Below, piece by piece: positions 22,862 through 31,560 of a DNA stretch of 64,000 nt (within the stretch, counting starts at the first letter, position 1; each line of letters starts with the position of its first letter). The notes beneath the pieces were generated by a model. That model did no database searches, was not told the origin of the DNA, and worked only from the letters and a program-made list of their open reading frames with translations. The stretch comes from Rhodopseudomonas pentothenatexigens (GTDB taxonomy: Bacteria > Pseudomonadota > Alphaproteobacteria > Rhizobiales > Xanthobacteraceae): contig NZ_UFQQ01000007.1 of assembly GCF_900218015.1 (NCBI RefSeq), positions 1-64,000 on the forward strand, in the 5' to 3' direction. The translations under genes were made by a program, and so were the position numbers.

Positions 22862-23839
22862 GTGCAAATCTTCGACCTCGCCTCCGCCAACCTGCTGTCG
22901 CCGATGGTGCTGTTCTTCGGGCTCGGCCTGATCGCCGCGCTGCTGCGCTCCGATCTCGGCCTGCCCGAGCAGATCACCAAATTTCTCGCCCTGTATCTGT
23001 TGATGTCGATCGGCTTTCGCGGCGGCGCCGAAGTCGCCCACCACGGCATGAGCTCGCAGCTCGTGCTCACCATGGCGGCGGGCGTGCTGCTGTCGGCCAC
23101 GGTGCCGTTCATCGCCTACGCGATTCTGCGGCGGGTCTGCGGCATGAACCAGATCGACGCGGCCGCGGTCGCCGGACACTACGGCTCGATCTCGGCGGTG
23201 ACGTTCCTCGCCGTCACAGGCGCGCTCACCCAGTTGTCGATCCCGTTCGACGGCTGGCTGGTGGCGGTCGCCGCCGCGATGGAGACCCCGGCGATCTTCA
23301 CCGCGCTGATGATCGCGCACGGCCGCAACAAAGATGCCGGCGCCTCCGAGCAGCGCAACCTGTTCCGCGAGATCGCGCTGCACGGCTCGATCGTGATGCT
23401 GATCGGCGCTTTCGCGATCGGCGCCATCAGCGGTCCGAAAGGCATGACGCTGCTGAAGCCGTTCGTCGGTGATCTGTTCCCGGGCCTGCTTTGCCTGTTC
23501 CTGCTCGACCTCGGTCTCGTCGCCGGCCGGTGGCTGGCGCGGGGCTGGCGCGAGCTCTCGCCCGCCACCACGGCCTTCGGCTTGGTGATGCCGCTGATCG
23601 GTGCGGCGTTGGCGAGCGTGGTGGCGATGGCGCTGGGGCTGTCCAGCGGCAGCGCCGCGGTGCTGATCACGCTGACCGCGTCGGCGTCCTACATCGCAGC
23701 GCCGGCGGCGATGCGGCTGGCGCTGCCGCGCGCCAATCCGGCGATCGCGCTGACGCTGTCGCTCGGCATCACCTTTCCGTTCAACCTCATCGTCGGCATC
23801 CCGCTCTACATCGCGCTGGCGACTCATCTGACGAAGTGA
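22862..23839 (+). CDS. sbtA: SbtA-type sodium-dependent bicarbonate transporter
   Basis: Inner-membrane transporter of 325 aa with about ten hydrophobic segments in two inverted halves. The motifs GLIAALLRSDLGLPEQ, YLLMSIGFRGG and the later AGHYGSISAVTF are those of the SbtA family, which takes up HCO3- with Na+. It would supply inorganic carbon for the Calvin cycle or carboxylases. Start is GTG 22862 with AAGGGGA 8 nt upstream. Directly followed by a PII-like sbtB homologue that is broken by frameshifts. Confidence 0.85.
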   Translation: MQIFDLASANLLSPMVLFFGLGLIAALLRSDLGLPEQITKFLALYLLMSIGFRGGAEVAHHGMSSQLVLTMAAGVLLSATVPFIAYAILRRVCGMNQIDAAAVAGHYGSISAVTFLAVTGALTQLSIPFDGWLVAVAAAMETPAIFTALMIAHGRNKDAGASEQRNLFREIALHGSIVMLIGAFAIGAISGPKGMTLLKPFVGDLFPGLLCLFLLDLGLVAGRWLARGWRELSPATTAFGLVMPLIGAALASVVAMALGLSSGSAAVLITLTASASYIAAPAAMRLALPRANPAIALTLSLGITFPFNLIVGIPLYIALATHLTK

Positions 23840-23850
23840 AGGAGGCTGCG

Positions 23851-24160
23851 ATGCAGACCCATCTGAAGAAGCGAGTCGAAATCTTCATCGAGGCGCCGCT
23901 GCTGCGGCGGGTCGTGGCGCGCTTCGACTCGCTGCGCGTCTCGGGCTACAGCGTATTGCCGGTGCTGGCAGGTAACGGTCACGAAGGCGCTGGGAGGCGA
24001 ACGGCCTCGTGGGCGACGCCGGCAAGATGATGGCGGTGATTTGTATCCTCGATCCGCCGACCTGCCGCTGCTGCTCGACGGCATCTACCCGATCGTCCAG
24101 CGCCAGATCGGCATCCTGGCGATCAGCGACGTCGAAGTCGTGCGCAACGCGCATTTCTGA
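23851..24160 (+). pseudogene. Frameshifted PII-like SbtB homologue
   Basis: Eleven bp after sbtA, with a good GGAGG site. Three frames read in turn give one continuous PII-like protein of about 103 residues: MQTHLKKRVEIFIEAPLLRR... to GNGHEG (frame of 23851), then WEANGLVGDAGKMMAVICILD (from 23991), then ADLPLLLDGIYPIVQRQIG... to the TGA at 24158-24160. Two separate single-base deletions, near 23989 and near 24055, break it. In intact systems SbtB binds SbtA and adenine nucleotides and controls bicarbonate uptake. Confidence 0.75.
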
Positions 24161-24198
24161 GGTCGTCTTTCGGACGAGCCGCGCGGGGCTGCCGGCGT

Positions 24199-24315
24199 GG
24201 CGGCGAATTCGACGTCGAGCGGCGGTGGGCGAGCAGATCGAGCCTGCGGCCGGACAGCATCCGCTGCCAGACGCCGGGAGAGGCTTGCGGCAATTTACTC
24301 GGCGAAGACTGCATG
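24199..24315 (-). pseudogene. Remnant copy of the 5' end of the HD hydrolase gene
   Basis: This stretch aligns with 21716-21833, the first 40 codons of the HD-domain gene, in the same orientation. The conceptual product shares SP.VWQRMLSGRRLDLL with that protein, then diverges, and contains several small indels. It is a decayed partial duplicate, with the LysR-sbtA-sbtB segment between the two copies. Confidence 0.75.
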
Positions 24316-24481
24316 ATTCGAACGAGATGAAGCTGAAGCGAGGGCCGCCAAGGCGGACGATGTGAGCGCCATATGGGCAGCCTTGCCCGAACTAAGCCAC
24401 CGTCTCGGCCCAGTTCTGTACGATCTCGTGGGTACGATGAGCGACCTTGTGCTGGTGGGCGTGATGCAAGGGGGACGCGCG

Positions 24482-24652
24482 ATGGGGATATCGGATCGTC
24501 GCAATGGCGAGCGGTTGCAGTGCGGTGATGCGGACGATCGAGCCGCCCCCGCGATGGCGCTGCAGGATCTGCAAAAGGAAAACGAATCGTTAAAGGAACT
24601 GGTCGTCAGCCTGTCCGCGCTGGTGATCAAACGTATCGCCGACCCGCGCTGA
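24482..24652 (+). CDS. Small conserved protein with C-terminal helix
   Basis: A 56-residue protein. The C-terminal half (LQDLQKENESLKELVVSLSALVIKRI) is a predicted amphipathic or coiled helix seen in short hypothetical proteins of Bradyrhizobium relatives. ATG 24482 has an AGGGGGA site 7 nt upstream; earlier in-frame starts lack one. Function unknown. Confidence 0.5.
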   Translation: MGISDRRNGERLQCGDADDRAAPAMALQDLQKENESLKELVVSLSALVIKRIADPR

Positions 24653-24739
24653 CCTGGCAGGCTCGCGGGCGGAGGAATACCTTCTGATTGGGCGGTCGTA
24701 CTAAGCCTTTGTTGGCGGTCCGGGTCTACCCTGTCGGCG

Positions 24740-24949
24740 ATGTTCAATCTGCTTCCCAATGCAGACGCGCCGCTTGCCGGATGGGCGATCGAAAACGTCG
24801 GTCCGCTGCTGCTGATCGCAGCCGCAGTGCTGTTCGCCTGGTTCGTCTTCAGGCGCGGCGACGGCACACCGTTCATCGACTTCGGCAGCACCAACGAAAG
24901 TGACTCGGGCGATAGCTGCGGCGACGGCAGCGGAGGGGGTGGCGACTAA
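24740..24949 (+). CDS. Small membrane protein with Gly/Ser/Asp tail
   Basis: A 69-residue protein with one membrane segment at residues 20-37 (NVGPLLLIAAAVLFAWFVF) followed by a polar tail ending DSCGDGSGGGGD. Function unknown; the tail resembles short tails of other small membrane proteins with Gly-rich ends. It is convergent with tag and the stop codons overlap by 4 bp. Confidence 0.6.
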   Translation: MFNLLPNADAPLAGWAIENVGPLLLIAAAVLFAWFVFRRGDGTPFIDFGSTNESDSGDSCGDGSGGGGD

Positions 24950-25584
24950 AGCTGCCGGCTCGGCTGCCTTCGCCGCGCCGGTTTCTTGATCTGCCCGCAG
25001 GTCGCGTGGCAGTGGCAGTCGACCAGATGGTCGTTGACCATCCCGACCGCCTGCATGAAGGCGTACACGATCGTCGGGCCGACGAACTTGAAGCCGCGTC
25101 CCGCCAGCTCCTTGGAGATCTTCACTGACAGGGGCGTCGACGCCGGCACGCCCGCGGTGGTATTGAAATTGTTCACCTTCGGCGCGCCGCCGACGAAGTC
25201 CCACAGCAGTTTCGAGAAGCCCGGGCCTTCTTCCTGAATCTTCAGCCACGCTTTGGCGCTGCCGATCGTGCCTTCGATCTTGGCGCGATTGCGGACGATG
25301 CCGACGTCGTTCATCAGCGCCGCAACTTTGCCGGCGTCGTAGCGCGCGATCTTGGCCGGATCGAAATCGTCGAAGGCGCGGCGGAAATTGTCGCGCTTGC
25401 GCAGGATGGTGATCCACGACAGCCCGGCCTGGAAACCGTCGAGGATCAGCTTCTCGTACAGCGCACGGTCGTCGTATTCCGGCACGCCCCATTCGGTGTC
25501 GTGATAGGCGACGTAAAGCGGATCGTCGCCCGGCCACGGGCAGCGCATCAGTCCGTCGGCACCGACGCGAGGTCCGCGGCTCAT
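24946..25584 (-). CDS. tag: DNA-3-methyladenine glycosylase I
   Basis: Base-excision repair enzyme that removes 3-methyladenine from DNA, 212 aa. Landmarks are RCPWPGDDPLYVAYHDTEWGVP, LYEKLILDGFQAGLSWITIL and the C-terminal zinc-ligand region DCHCHATC. Its start overlaps the ygfZ stop (ATGA), so the two are co-translated from the minus strand. Confidence 0.93.
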   Translation of the reverse strand: MSRGPRVGADGLMRCPWPGDDPLYVAYHDTEWGVPEYDDRALYEKLILDGFQAGLSWITILRKRDNFRRAFDDFDPAKIARYDAGKVAALMNDVGIVRNRAKIEGTIGSAKAWLKIQEEGPGFSKLLWDFVGGAPKVNNFNTTAGVPASTPLSVKISKELAGRGFKFVGPTIVYAFMQAVGMVNDHLVDCHCHATCGQIKKPARRRQPSRQL

Positions 25585-26462
25585 GTGCCGGTTTTCCGTT
25601 GCGTCGGGGTCAGCTCGTTCGGATCGGCGATCAGCAGCGGGACGCCGCCGGCACTGAGCGGTACCGACGCCTCGCGCGCCTCGGCGACGCGGTCGATGCG
25701 CAGCAGCGCCAACCCGCGGCCGGTCGCCGACGATCCCATCGTGCCGACGCTCTTTTCGCCGGCAGTGATCTCGCTGCCGGGCTGCGGCGCTGCACCGTCG
25801 AAGGTGACGCGCACGATCCGGGTGCGCGCTGTGCCGCGGTGGTGCATTCGCGACACCACTTCCTGGCCGATGTAGCAGCCTTTGTTGAAATCGACGCCGG
25901 ACAGGCGATCCATGTTGGCTTCGTGCGGAAACGCGTCGGCATAACCGAAGTCGAGGCCGCCGGCCGGGACGCCGCAGGCGATGCGATGCGTCTCGTAGTC
26001 GTCCGCCGCGACCATCGTGGCACCGAGCGCCTCGGCGGTCGCGGTGGCCAGGATCTCCGGCACCAGGATGCGCCAGCCGAGCTGCTCGCCGCGCGGATCG
26101 CGGAAACCCATCTCCGGCGGCTGCGGCGGTTCGCCGCCCCACAGCGCCAGCACGCCGAGCCGGTCGGACAGGTTCTCGATCAGCACCTTGGCGCGCAGCT
26201 TGTAGAATTTCAGCTTGGTGGCGAGCGCTTCGGTGAGCGGTTTCGGACAATCCAGCAGGAAACCGCCGTCGTCTTCGGCCGGCAGCTCGGTGATCAGGAA
26301 ATCGGTGACGATTTTGCCCTGCGGAGTCAGCAGGGCGCCGAATCGGCCGGCGCCGGGCTCGAGCCTGGTCAGATCGGTGGTGACCAGGCCGTTCAGCAGG
26401 TGCCGCGCATCCGGTCCGCTGATCTTGAGAACGCCACGGTCGGCGAGGAAGGCTGCCTTCAT
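25581..26462 (-). CDS. ygfZ: YgfZ/GcvT-like folate-binding protein
   Basis: A 293-aa member of the YgfZ (IBA57-like) family, which uses tetrahydrofolate in repair or assembly of certain Fe-S clusters. The signature K-G-C-Y-x-G-Q-E is intact (FNKGCYIGQEVVSRMHHRG near residue 195). It is divergent from the dihydroorotase gene with about 150 bp between starts. Confidence 0.88.
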   Translation of the reverse strand: MKAAFLADRGVLKISGPDARHLLNGLVTTDLTRLEPGAGRFGALLTPQGKIVTDFLITELPAEDDGGFLLDCPKPLTEALATKLKFYKLRAKVLIENLSDRLGVLALWGGEPPQPPEMGFRDPRGEQLGWRILVPEILATATAEALGATMVAADDYETHRIACGVPAGGLDFGYADAFPHEANMDRLSGVDFNKGCYIGQEVVSRMHHRGTARTRIVRVTFDGAAPQPGSEITAGEKSVGTMGSSATGRGLALLRIDRVAEAREASVPLSAGGVPLLIADPNELTPTQRKTGT

Positions 26463-26609
26463 TGATCTCTCTCGTGACGCCGGCCGGAAACATCCTTGCG
26501 TTAACGGTCCGGCCGACTAAGACATCCCAAGTTAGGCGGCCGGGCGCTGGTCAACAAGGCTTTGCAAGACTCGCGCCGCTTCGCTCCAAAACGGGCACCC
26601 GAGGACGTC

Positions 26610-27944
26610 ATGACCGGCACATTCGACACCATTCTGAAGGGCGGCACCATCGTCAACCAGGACGGCGAAGGCGTCGGTGATATCGGCATCAAGGACGGCC
26701 GCATCGCCGCGCTGGGCTCGCTCGGCGCCGAAAAAGCCGGCGAGACCATCGATTGCCGCGGCCTGCACGTGCTGCCGGGCGTGATCGACACCCAGGTGCA
26801 TTTCCGTGAGCCCGGCCTGACCCACAAGGAAGATCTCGAAACCGGCTCGCGCAGTGCGGTGATGGGCGGCGTCACCGCGGTGTTCGAAATGCCGAACACC
26901 AATCCGCTGACGATCACCGAAGAGACCTTCACCGACAAGGTGAAGCGCGCCGAGCATCGTATGCACTGCGACTTCGCGTTCTTCATCGGCGGCACTCGCG
27001 ACAATGTCGAGGACCTGCGGAAGCTCGAGCGCGCCCGTGGCTGCGCCGGCGTCAAAGTGTTCATCGGCTCGTCGACCGGCAGCCTGCTGGTCGAGGACGA
27101 TCCGAGCCTCAAGCGCATCCTGTCGGTGATCCAGCGCCGCGCCGCGTTCCACGCTGAGGACGAGTACCGGCTCAACGACCGCAAGGGAGAGCGCATCGAG
27201 GGCGATCCGCGCTCGCATCCGGTGTGGCGCGACGACGTTGCCGCCCTGCAGGCGACGCAGCGGCTGGTGGCGATCGCGCGCGAGACCGGCAAGCGTATCC
27301 ATGTGCTGCACGTCTCGACCCGGCAGGAGATGGAGTTTCTGCGTGAGCACAAGGATGTCGCGTCGGTCGAAGTGACGCCGCATCATCTGACGCTGGTGGC
27401 GCCGGAGTGCTACGAGCGGCTCGGCACGAGAGCGCAGATGAACCCGCCGGTGCGCGATGCCTGGCACCGCGACGGCATCTGGCACGGGCTGGCGCAGGGC
27501 GTGGTCGACGTGCTCGGTTCCGATCACGCGCCGCACACGCTGGAGGAAAAAGCCAAGACCTATCCGGCCTCGCCCTCGGGCATGACCGGCGTGCAGACCT
27601 TGGTGCCGACCATGCTGGACCACGTCAATGCCGGCCGTCTGTCGCTGGCGCGCTTCGTCGATCTCACCAGCGCCGGCCCGGCGCGCTTGTTCAATATCGC
27701 CTGCAAGGGCCGCATCGCCGCCGGCTACGACGCCGACTTCACGGTGGTGGATCTGAAGCGCAGCGAAACCATCACCAACGACTGGGTCGCCTCGCGCGCC
27801 GGCTGGACCCCCTATGACGGCGTCCGCGTCACCGGCTGGCCGGTCGGCACCTTCGTGCGCGGCGCCAAGGTGATGTGGCAGGGCGAACTGACCACACCGT
27901 CGCGCGGCGAGCCGGTGCGGTTTCTCGAGACGCTGAAGCCGTAA
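26610..27944 (+). CDS. pyrC: Dihydroorotase (class I type)
   Basis: Amidohydrolase of 444 aa, of the class I dihydroorotase/cyclic amidohydrolase group. The first metal motif appears as DTQVHFREPGLTHKEDL rather than the common DxHxH form; GVTAVFEMPNTNP, the bridging lysine region GVKVFIGSSTGSL, HVSTRQEM and VLGSDHAPHTLEEK follow. It likely makes dihydroorotate for pyrimidines. A GAGGA site precedes ATG 26610. No pyrB neighbour is seen, and a hydantoinase-like role cannot be excluded, since Gln replaces the usual first His. Confidence 0.8.
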   Translation: MTGTFDTILKGGTIVNQDGEGVGDIGIKDGRIAALGSLGAEKAGETIDCRGLHVLPGVIDTQVHFREPGLTHKEDLETGSRSAVMGGVTAVFEMPNTNPLTITEETFTDKVKRAEHRMHCDFAFFIGGTRDNVEDLRKLERARGCAGVKVFIGSSTGSLLVEDDPSLKRILSVIQRRAAFHAEDEYRLNDRKGERIEGDPRSHPVWRDDVAALQATQRLVAIARETGKRIHVLHVSTRQEMEFLREHKDVASVEVTPHHLTLVAPECYERLGTRAQMNPPVRDAWHRDGIWHGLAQGVVDVLGSDHAPHTLEEKAKTYPASPSGMTGVQTLVPTMLDHVNAGRLSLARFVDLTSAGPARLFNIACKGRIAAGYDADFTVVDLKRSETITNDWVASRAGWTPYDGVRVTGWPVGTFVRGAKVMWQGELTTPSRGEPVRFLETLKP

Positions 27945-28234
27945 CAGCGACGGACGCAACGTTTGCGCACCACCGCCGCACTGCTGCGCGCGCCGCATGC
28001 GGGCGACCTGCCGCACCTCTGCGACGTTTGTCCCGCCTCCGTGGAACTCCGGTGGGGTATTTCGCGTATCCCCTGCGCGATCATCCTTGGCGATGATGGC
28101 AGCCGAGCGATTCGGCTCGCCGGAGCCTGCGGCCGGCGGTGGTTAACAGGAAAGCAACCGAACAGGCGCAGCATTTCACGTCGCACGATCGCCGGGATCG
28201 TCGATTGACCGATACGCCGAAAAGGGGATTCCAG

Positions 28235-28390
28235 ATGGAAGCTCAGAAGACTGCGGTCGAAGCGATCGTCGCGTTGACCGGCTACGACCGCGCCGTGGTG
28301 GCCGAATTCATCCGGCGGTTTTATCTCGCCGGCGTCCGCGATCCGAAGCGACTCACGTTCAAGGGACTGCAGGCATTCGCCCGCTCCTGA
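28235..28390 (+). CDS. Small conserved hypothetical protein
   Basis: A 51-residue, basic, helical protein (MEAQKTAVEAIVALTGYDRAVVAEFIRRFYLAG...). ATG 28235 is preceded by AAGGGGAT, and the coding potential starts exactly there. Function unknown; the compact helix-turn-helix-like pattern could be protein- or DNA-binding. Confidence 0.6.
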   Translation: MEAQKTAVEAIVALTGYDRAVVAEFIRRFYLAGVRDPKRLTFKGLQAFARS

Positions 28391-28411
28391 GTCGCAGTCG
28401 AGCGGTTCGCG

Positions 28412-28675
28412 TCACTGCTTTGCGAGGCCGACCGAAAACTCGCCGTTGAGCACGCGGCCGGGCAGGCCTTCGACGAATTTGGCGACCGCATCTTCGCCGT
28501 AGGTGGCGACCAACTCGGCGAAGGCGGTGAACAGGCTCGCCTGCGCCAGACAATCGCCGTCGACCCCGTCGTGCAGGGCCTCGGCCCATGCCTCGCTGAG
28601 ATAGGTGAGCGCCGTTTGCTTTTGCTCGCGGTCGGATGGAACGTCGCAATCGATGGGGAACGTCGTCAGGCTCAT
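28412..28675 (-). CDS. Hypothetical protein
   Basis: An 87-aa acidic, helical protein with no recognised motif (MSLTTFPIDCDVPSD... AELVATYGEDAVAKFVEGLP). ATG 28675 is chosen over an in-frame start 19 codons earlier because the upstream part is not protein-like. Convergent with the small gene at 28235-28390. Confidence 0.55.
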   Translation of the reverse strand: MSLTTFPIDCDVPSDREQKQTALTYLSEAWAEALHDGVDGDCLAQASLFTAFAELVATYGEDAVAKFVEGLPGRVLNGEFSVGLAKQ

Positions 28676-28805
28676 GAACTTCAGCACGCTGGACGCGCTC
28701 CACAGCGAAGCGCGGTGAGCTAGTGTTAGCATGCGTCTGCCGATCGCCTAGGCAGTTCTTTAGGAAAGGTTAACGGCCTGGGATAAACCCGCAGCCGCCA
28801 AGCGC

Positions 28806-29183
28806 TCAGTTCGCGTATCGAGCGGTGAGATCGCGCGACAGCTTCGATCCCTCCTCCAGGTACCGGCGAATCGCCACGGTCGCGGCCGGGGTACAGGTCC
28901 GGTAGGTCTGCTGGAACCCGTTGTAGCCGCGGTTGAACGCCGCGATCAGCCGGGTCCGCCGCTCCCCCGACGGGGTTTCGGCGTCGATCAGCGCTTGCAT
29001 CTCGTTGCGCCATTTGGGGCCGTCGTTGCCGCCGCAGATTCCGCGCAGATAGTGCAAGGTGCCGAGAATTTCGGCCAGCCGCTGCAACTCGGCGTCGAAC
29101 GGGGCCGCACCGTCCTGCGCCCGCGCCGGGGCGAGCCCGCAGCAGGCGAGAATGATCAGAACGGCGATGGAGCGCTTCAGCAT
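28806..29183 (-). CDS. TIGR02301-family secreted protein
   Basis: A 125-aa protein with a clear signal peptide (MLKRSIAVLIILACCGLAPARAQ, cleavage after residue 22) and a conserved body with LHYLRGICGG, WRNEMQALIDAE and NRGYNGFQQTYRTC. I recognise this as the TIGR02301 family found in Rhizobiales, of unknown function. Two conserved cysteines could pair in the periplasm. Confidence 0.75.
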   Translation of the reverse strand: MLKRSIAVLIILACCGLAPARAQDGAAPFDAELQRLAEILGTLHYLRGICGGNDGPKWRNEMQALIDAETPSGERRTRLIAAFNRGYNGFQQTYRTCTPAATVAIRRYLEEGSKLSRDLTARYAN

Positions 29184-29239
29184 GGCCGGCCTGATAGGCC
29201 GTTTCAGAGGCTGCAGCAAGGCGGTGCCGGCTGCCGAGG

Positions 29240-29683
29240 TCAACGGTCGATCAGAGGGCGGGCGCCGGCGACCAACTCCGCCAGGCCCTCGGTGGTCGGG
29301 AAGTCGGACAACTCGTCCGGCGCGATCCAGCGGGCGTCGTCGAGTTCGTCGTTGAGCCGCGGCTCGCCGGCCGTCCAGCGGGCGGCGAACATCATGATCA
29401 CGTAATGCCCGGCTGCGCTGGCGGCGGACGGCAGCACCTCGCGCCGGCCGGCAAAGCCGACGATCTCGATGGACAGCCCGGTTTCCTCGGCGACTTCCCG
29501 CGCCACCGCCTGCTCCAGCGTCTCCCCGTATTCGACCCGTCCGCCGGGCAACGAATACAGCCCCTTGGCCGGCGCCCGCGCCCGGCGGACGAGCAGCAGC
29601 CGGCCGTCGCGGAAGATCGCGGCGCTGACGGCGAGCTGTGGATGGTGCGGCTGCGCCGGTGCGGCTTCGGTCACGGCGATCAA
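29240..29683 (-). CDS. Nudix hydrolase
   Basis: A 147-aa MutT/Nudix hydrolase with an intact Nudix box (GGRVEYGETLEQAVAREVAEETGL), so it should cleave a nucleoside diphosphate linked to another group; substrate not evident. The start is TTG 29683, overlapping the previous gene's stop as TTGA. GTG 29674 is an alternative. Confidence 0.8.
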   Translation of the reverse strand: MIAVTEAAPAQPHHPQLAVSAAIFRDGRLLLVRRARAPAKGLYSLPGGRVEYGETLEQAVAREVAEETGLSIEIVGFAGRREVLPSAASAAGHYVIMMFAARWTAGEPRLNDELDDARWIAPDELSDFPTTEGLAELVAGARPLIDR

Positions 29684-30186
29684 TGCGACATGATGTAGTC
29701 GACGTCGGCTTCGCTGCCCTGGCCGTTGATGATGCCGCCGGCGCGGCCGATCAGCGGCTTGATCCAGCCGACCGCGCTCTCCGCCAGCTTGGCCCTGGTG
29801 TCGTCCTGCGAGGCCTGGCGCATTGCCTCACCGATCGCGGTGAGAATCGTCGTCATGTTGTTGGTGATGTCGTCGAAATCCGATCTAATCCCCGGATCGG
29901 CCGTGTCATAGGCTTCGATCGCCAGATCGCGGGCCTTGAAATTCGACGCTCTGAAGTGTTCCGCGTAGGAGAGGGGATGCCACGACAGGAAGTCTTCCGA
30001 GCACTCGGGCATGTCCGGGATCATTTCGAGCAGCATCACGGCTTCGTTGAAATGATTCAGATAGTCGGTCGCGAGGCCGGTCTTCGGGTTGATATTGGCC
30101 GCGGCAAGCTGAGCGGCGCGCGCCTCGTCGTAACGGGAGGGCGCAGTTTGCGCAGCTGTGGATTCACTCGACGCCATCGGCGGCAT
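29680..30186 (-). CDS. Conserved hypothetical protein
   Basis: A 168-aa acidic, mostly helical, cytosolic protein without a signal peptide or recognised catalytic motif (NHFNEAVMLLEMIPDMPECSEDFLSWHPLSYAEHF is the best-defined part). ATG 30186 or the one three codons later could be the start. It is coupled to the Nudix gene and divergent from yedK. Confidence 0.65.
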   Translation of the reverse strand: MPPMASSESTAAQTAPSRYDEARAAQLAAANINPKTGLATDYLNHFNEAVMLLEMIPDMPECSEDFLSWHPLSYAEHFRASNFKARDLAIEAYDTADPGIRSDFDDITNNMTTILTAIGEAMRQASQDDTRAKLAESAVGWIKPLIGRAGGIINGQGSEADVDYIMSH

Positions 30187-30238
30187 TTTTGTTTACCGAA
30201 GTTAACAAGCACTGAACACGCCACCGGGTCCTGACAGC

Positions 30239-31009
30239 ATGTGCGGACGCTTCGTGATCACCTCGGCTCCCGCCGCTATCCGACAGCTCTTTGGCTACGC
30301 CGATCAGCCTAATTTTCCGTCACGCTACAACATCGCCCCGACCCAGCCGATTCCCGTGGTGATCGTCGAGGAGGGCGCCCGCCGATTCCGGCTGATGCGC
30401 TGGGGGCTGATCCCGTCCTGGGTGAAGGACCCGCGGACGTTCTCGCTGCTGATCAACGCCCGCGCCGAAACGGTCCAGGACAAGCCGGCGTTCCGCAATG
30501 CGTTCAGGCGCCGGCGCTGTTTGGTGCCGGCCGATGGCTACTACGAATGGAAGGCACGGGGAGCCCGCAAGCAGCCGTATTTCATCCATCCGGCCGGCGG
30601 CGGGCCGATCGGATTCGCGGCGCTGTGGGAGACCTGGACCGGCCCAAACGGCGAGGAACTCGACACCGTGGCGATCGTCACCACCGCGGCGCGCGGCGGC
30701 CTCGCCGAGCTGCACGACCGCGTTCCGGTGACGATCGCGCCGCATCACTTCGCGCGCTGGTTGGATGCGGACGAAACCGATGCCGAAGCTGCGGCGGCGC
30801 TGCTGCGGCCACCGGCAGAGGGCGAGTTCGTCTGGCACCCGGTGTCGACCGCGGTCAACCGCACCGCCAACGACAATCCGCAACTGATCCTGCCGGTCGC
30901 CGCAGAAGAGGTCGAGGCTCCGTCGCCAGTTGCGAAGCCGGCGCCACCGAAGCGCGCGGCGCGGCCCAAGATTTCGGCGGATGACAGCGGGCAGGGCTCG
31001 TTGTTCTGA
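30239..31009 (+). CDS. yedK: SOS response-associated peptidase YedK/HMCES
   Basis: A 256-aa SRAP-domain protein that forms a covalent thiazolidine link with abasic sites in single-stranded DNA, shielding them. The catalytic Cys is residue 2 (MCGRFV). The Asn-containing YNIAPTQPIPV, the Glu of ADGYYEWK and the His of ELHDRVPV are all intact. The C-terminal tail after residue 215 is Pro/Lys-rich and not part of the fold. Monocistronic. Confidence 0.93.
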   Translation: MCGRFVITSAPAAIRQLFGYADQPNFPSRYNIAPTQPIPVVIVEEGARRFRLMRWGLIPSWVKDPRTFSLLINARAETVQDKPAFRNAFRRRRCLVPADGYYEWKARGARKQPYFIHPAGGGPIGFAALWETWTGPNGEELDTVAIVTTAARGGLAELHDRVPVTIAPHHFARWLDADETDAEAAAALLRPPAEGEFVWHPVSTAVNRTANDNPQLILPVAAEEVEAPSPVAKPAPPKRAARPKISADDSGQGSLF

Positions 31010-31034
31010 GCATCCAACATGGTAGAATAGGGCT

Positions 31035-31265
31035 ATGACAGACGAGCAGGTCAAAGAAATTTTGAATCGCGTGCTCACTTGGCCCCGCGAACGCCGCGAG
31101 GATGCGGCGCAGTTGCTGCTCGCCTTGGAAGCGCGCGAGGGCGAGTTTTATCAGCCTGACGACGACGAGTGGGCCGCGATTGAAGAAGGATTGGCGCAAG
31201 CCAGCCGCGGCGAATTCGCTTCTGCCGACGAAATAGCGGCGCTGCTGTCGCCGCCCCGCCCGTGA
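31035..31265 (+). CDS. Antitoxin of a type II toxin-antitoxin pair
   Basis: A 76-aa acidic protein (MTDEQVKEILNRVLTWPRERREDAAQLLLALE...) ending in ASADEIAALLSPPRP, a layout typical of antitoxins that partner RelE/ParE toxins. Its stop overlaps the toxin start as GTGA. It should neutralise the toxin and repress the operon. Confidence 0.75.
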   Translation: MTDEQVKEILNRVLTWPRERREDAAQLLLALEAREGEFYQPDDDEWAAIEEGLAQASRGEFASADEIAALLSPPRP

Positions 31266-31558
31266 CCGTCCGGTTCACCCGGCGAGCAACCGAAGATCTT
31301 CGTGAAATTCTCGACTACTTGAATGCGCGCAATCCTGCTGCGGCCGATCGGGTTCGACAGTCCATTGCGGCGACGGTCCGATCGATCGCGGACCGTCCTC
31401 ATATCGGACTACGCAACGCCAGAGCGCCGGCGCTGCGAAGCTGCCTCGTCGGTCGCTATCCCTACCGCGTTCACTATTCGGTCGAGAACGCGGAGGTTTG
31501 GATCATTCACATCAGGCATTCGGCGCGACGTCCATTTGACCCGGACCGTTCCGACTGA
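31262..31558 (+). CDS. RelE/ParE-family toxin
   Basis: A 98-aa basic protein with the RelE/ParE fold signature: FTRRATEDLREILDYLNARNP at the N terminus and GRYPYRVHYSVENAEVWIIHIRHSARRP at the C terminus. ParE-type members poison gyrase, RelE-type ones cut mRNA; the sequence slightly favours ParE. GTG start, translationally coupled to its antitoxin. Confidence 0.85.
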   Translation: MTVRFTRRATEDLREILDYLNARNPAAADRVRQSIAATVRSIADRPHIGLRNARAPALRSCLVGRYPYRVHYSVENAEVWIIHIRHSARRPFDPDRSD

Positions 31559-31560
31559 AG

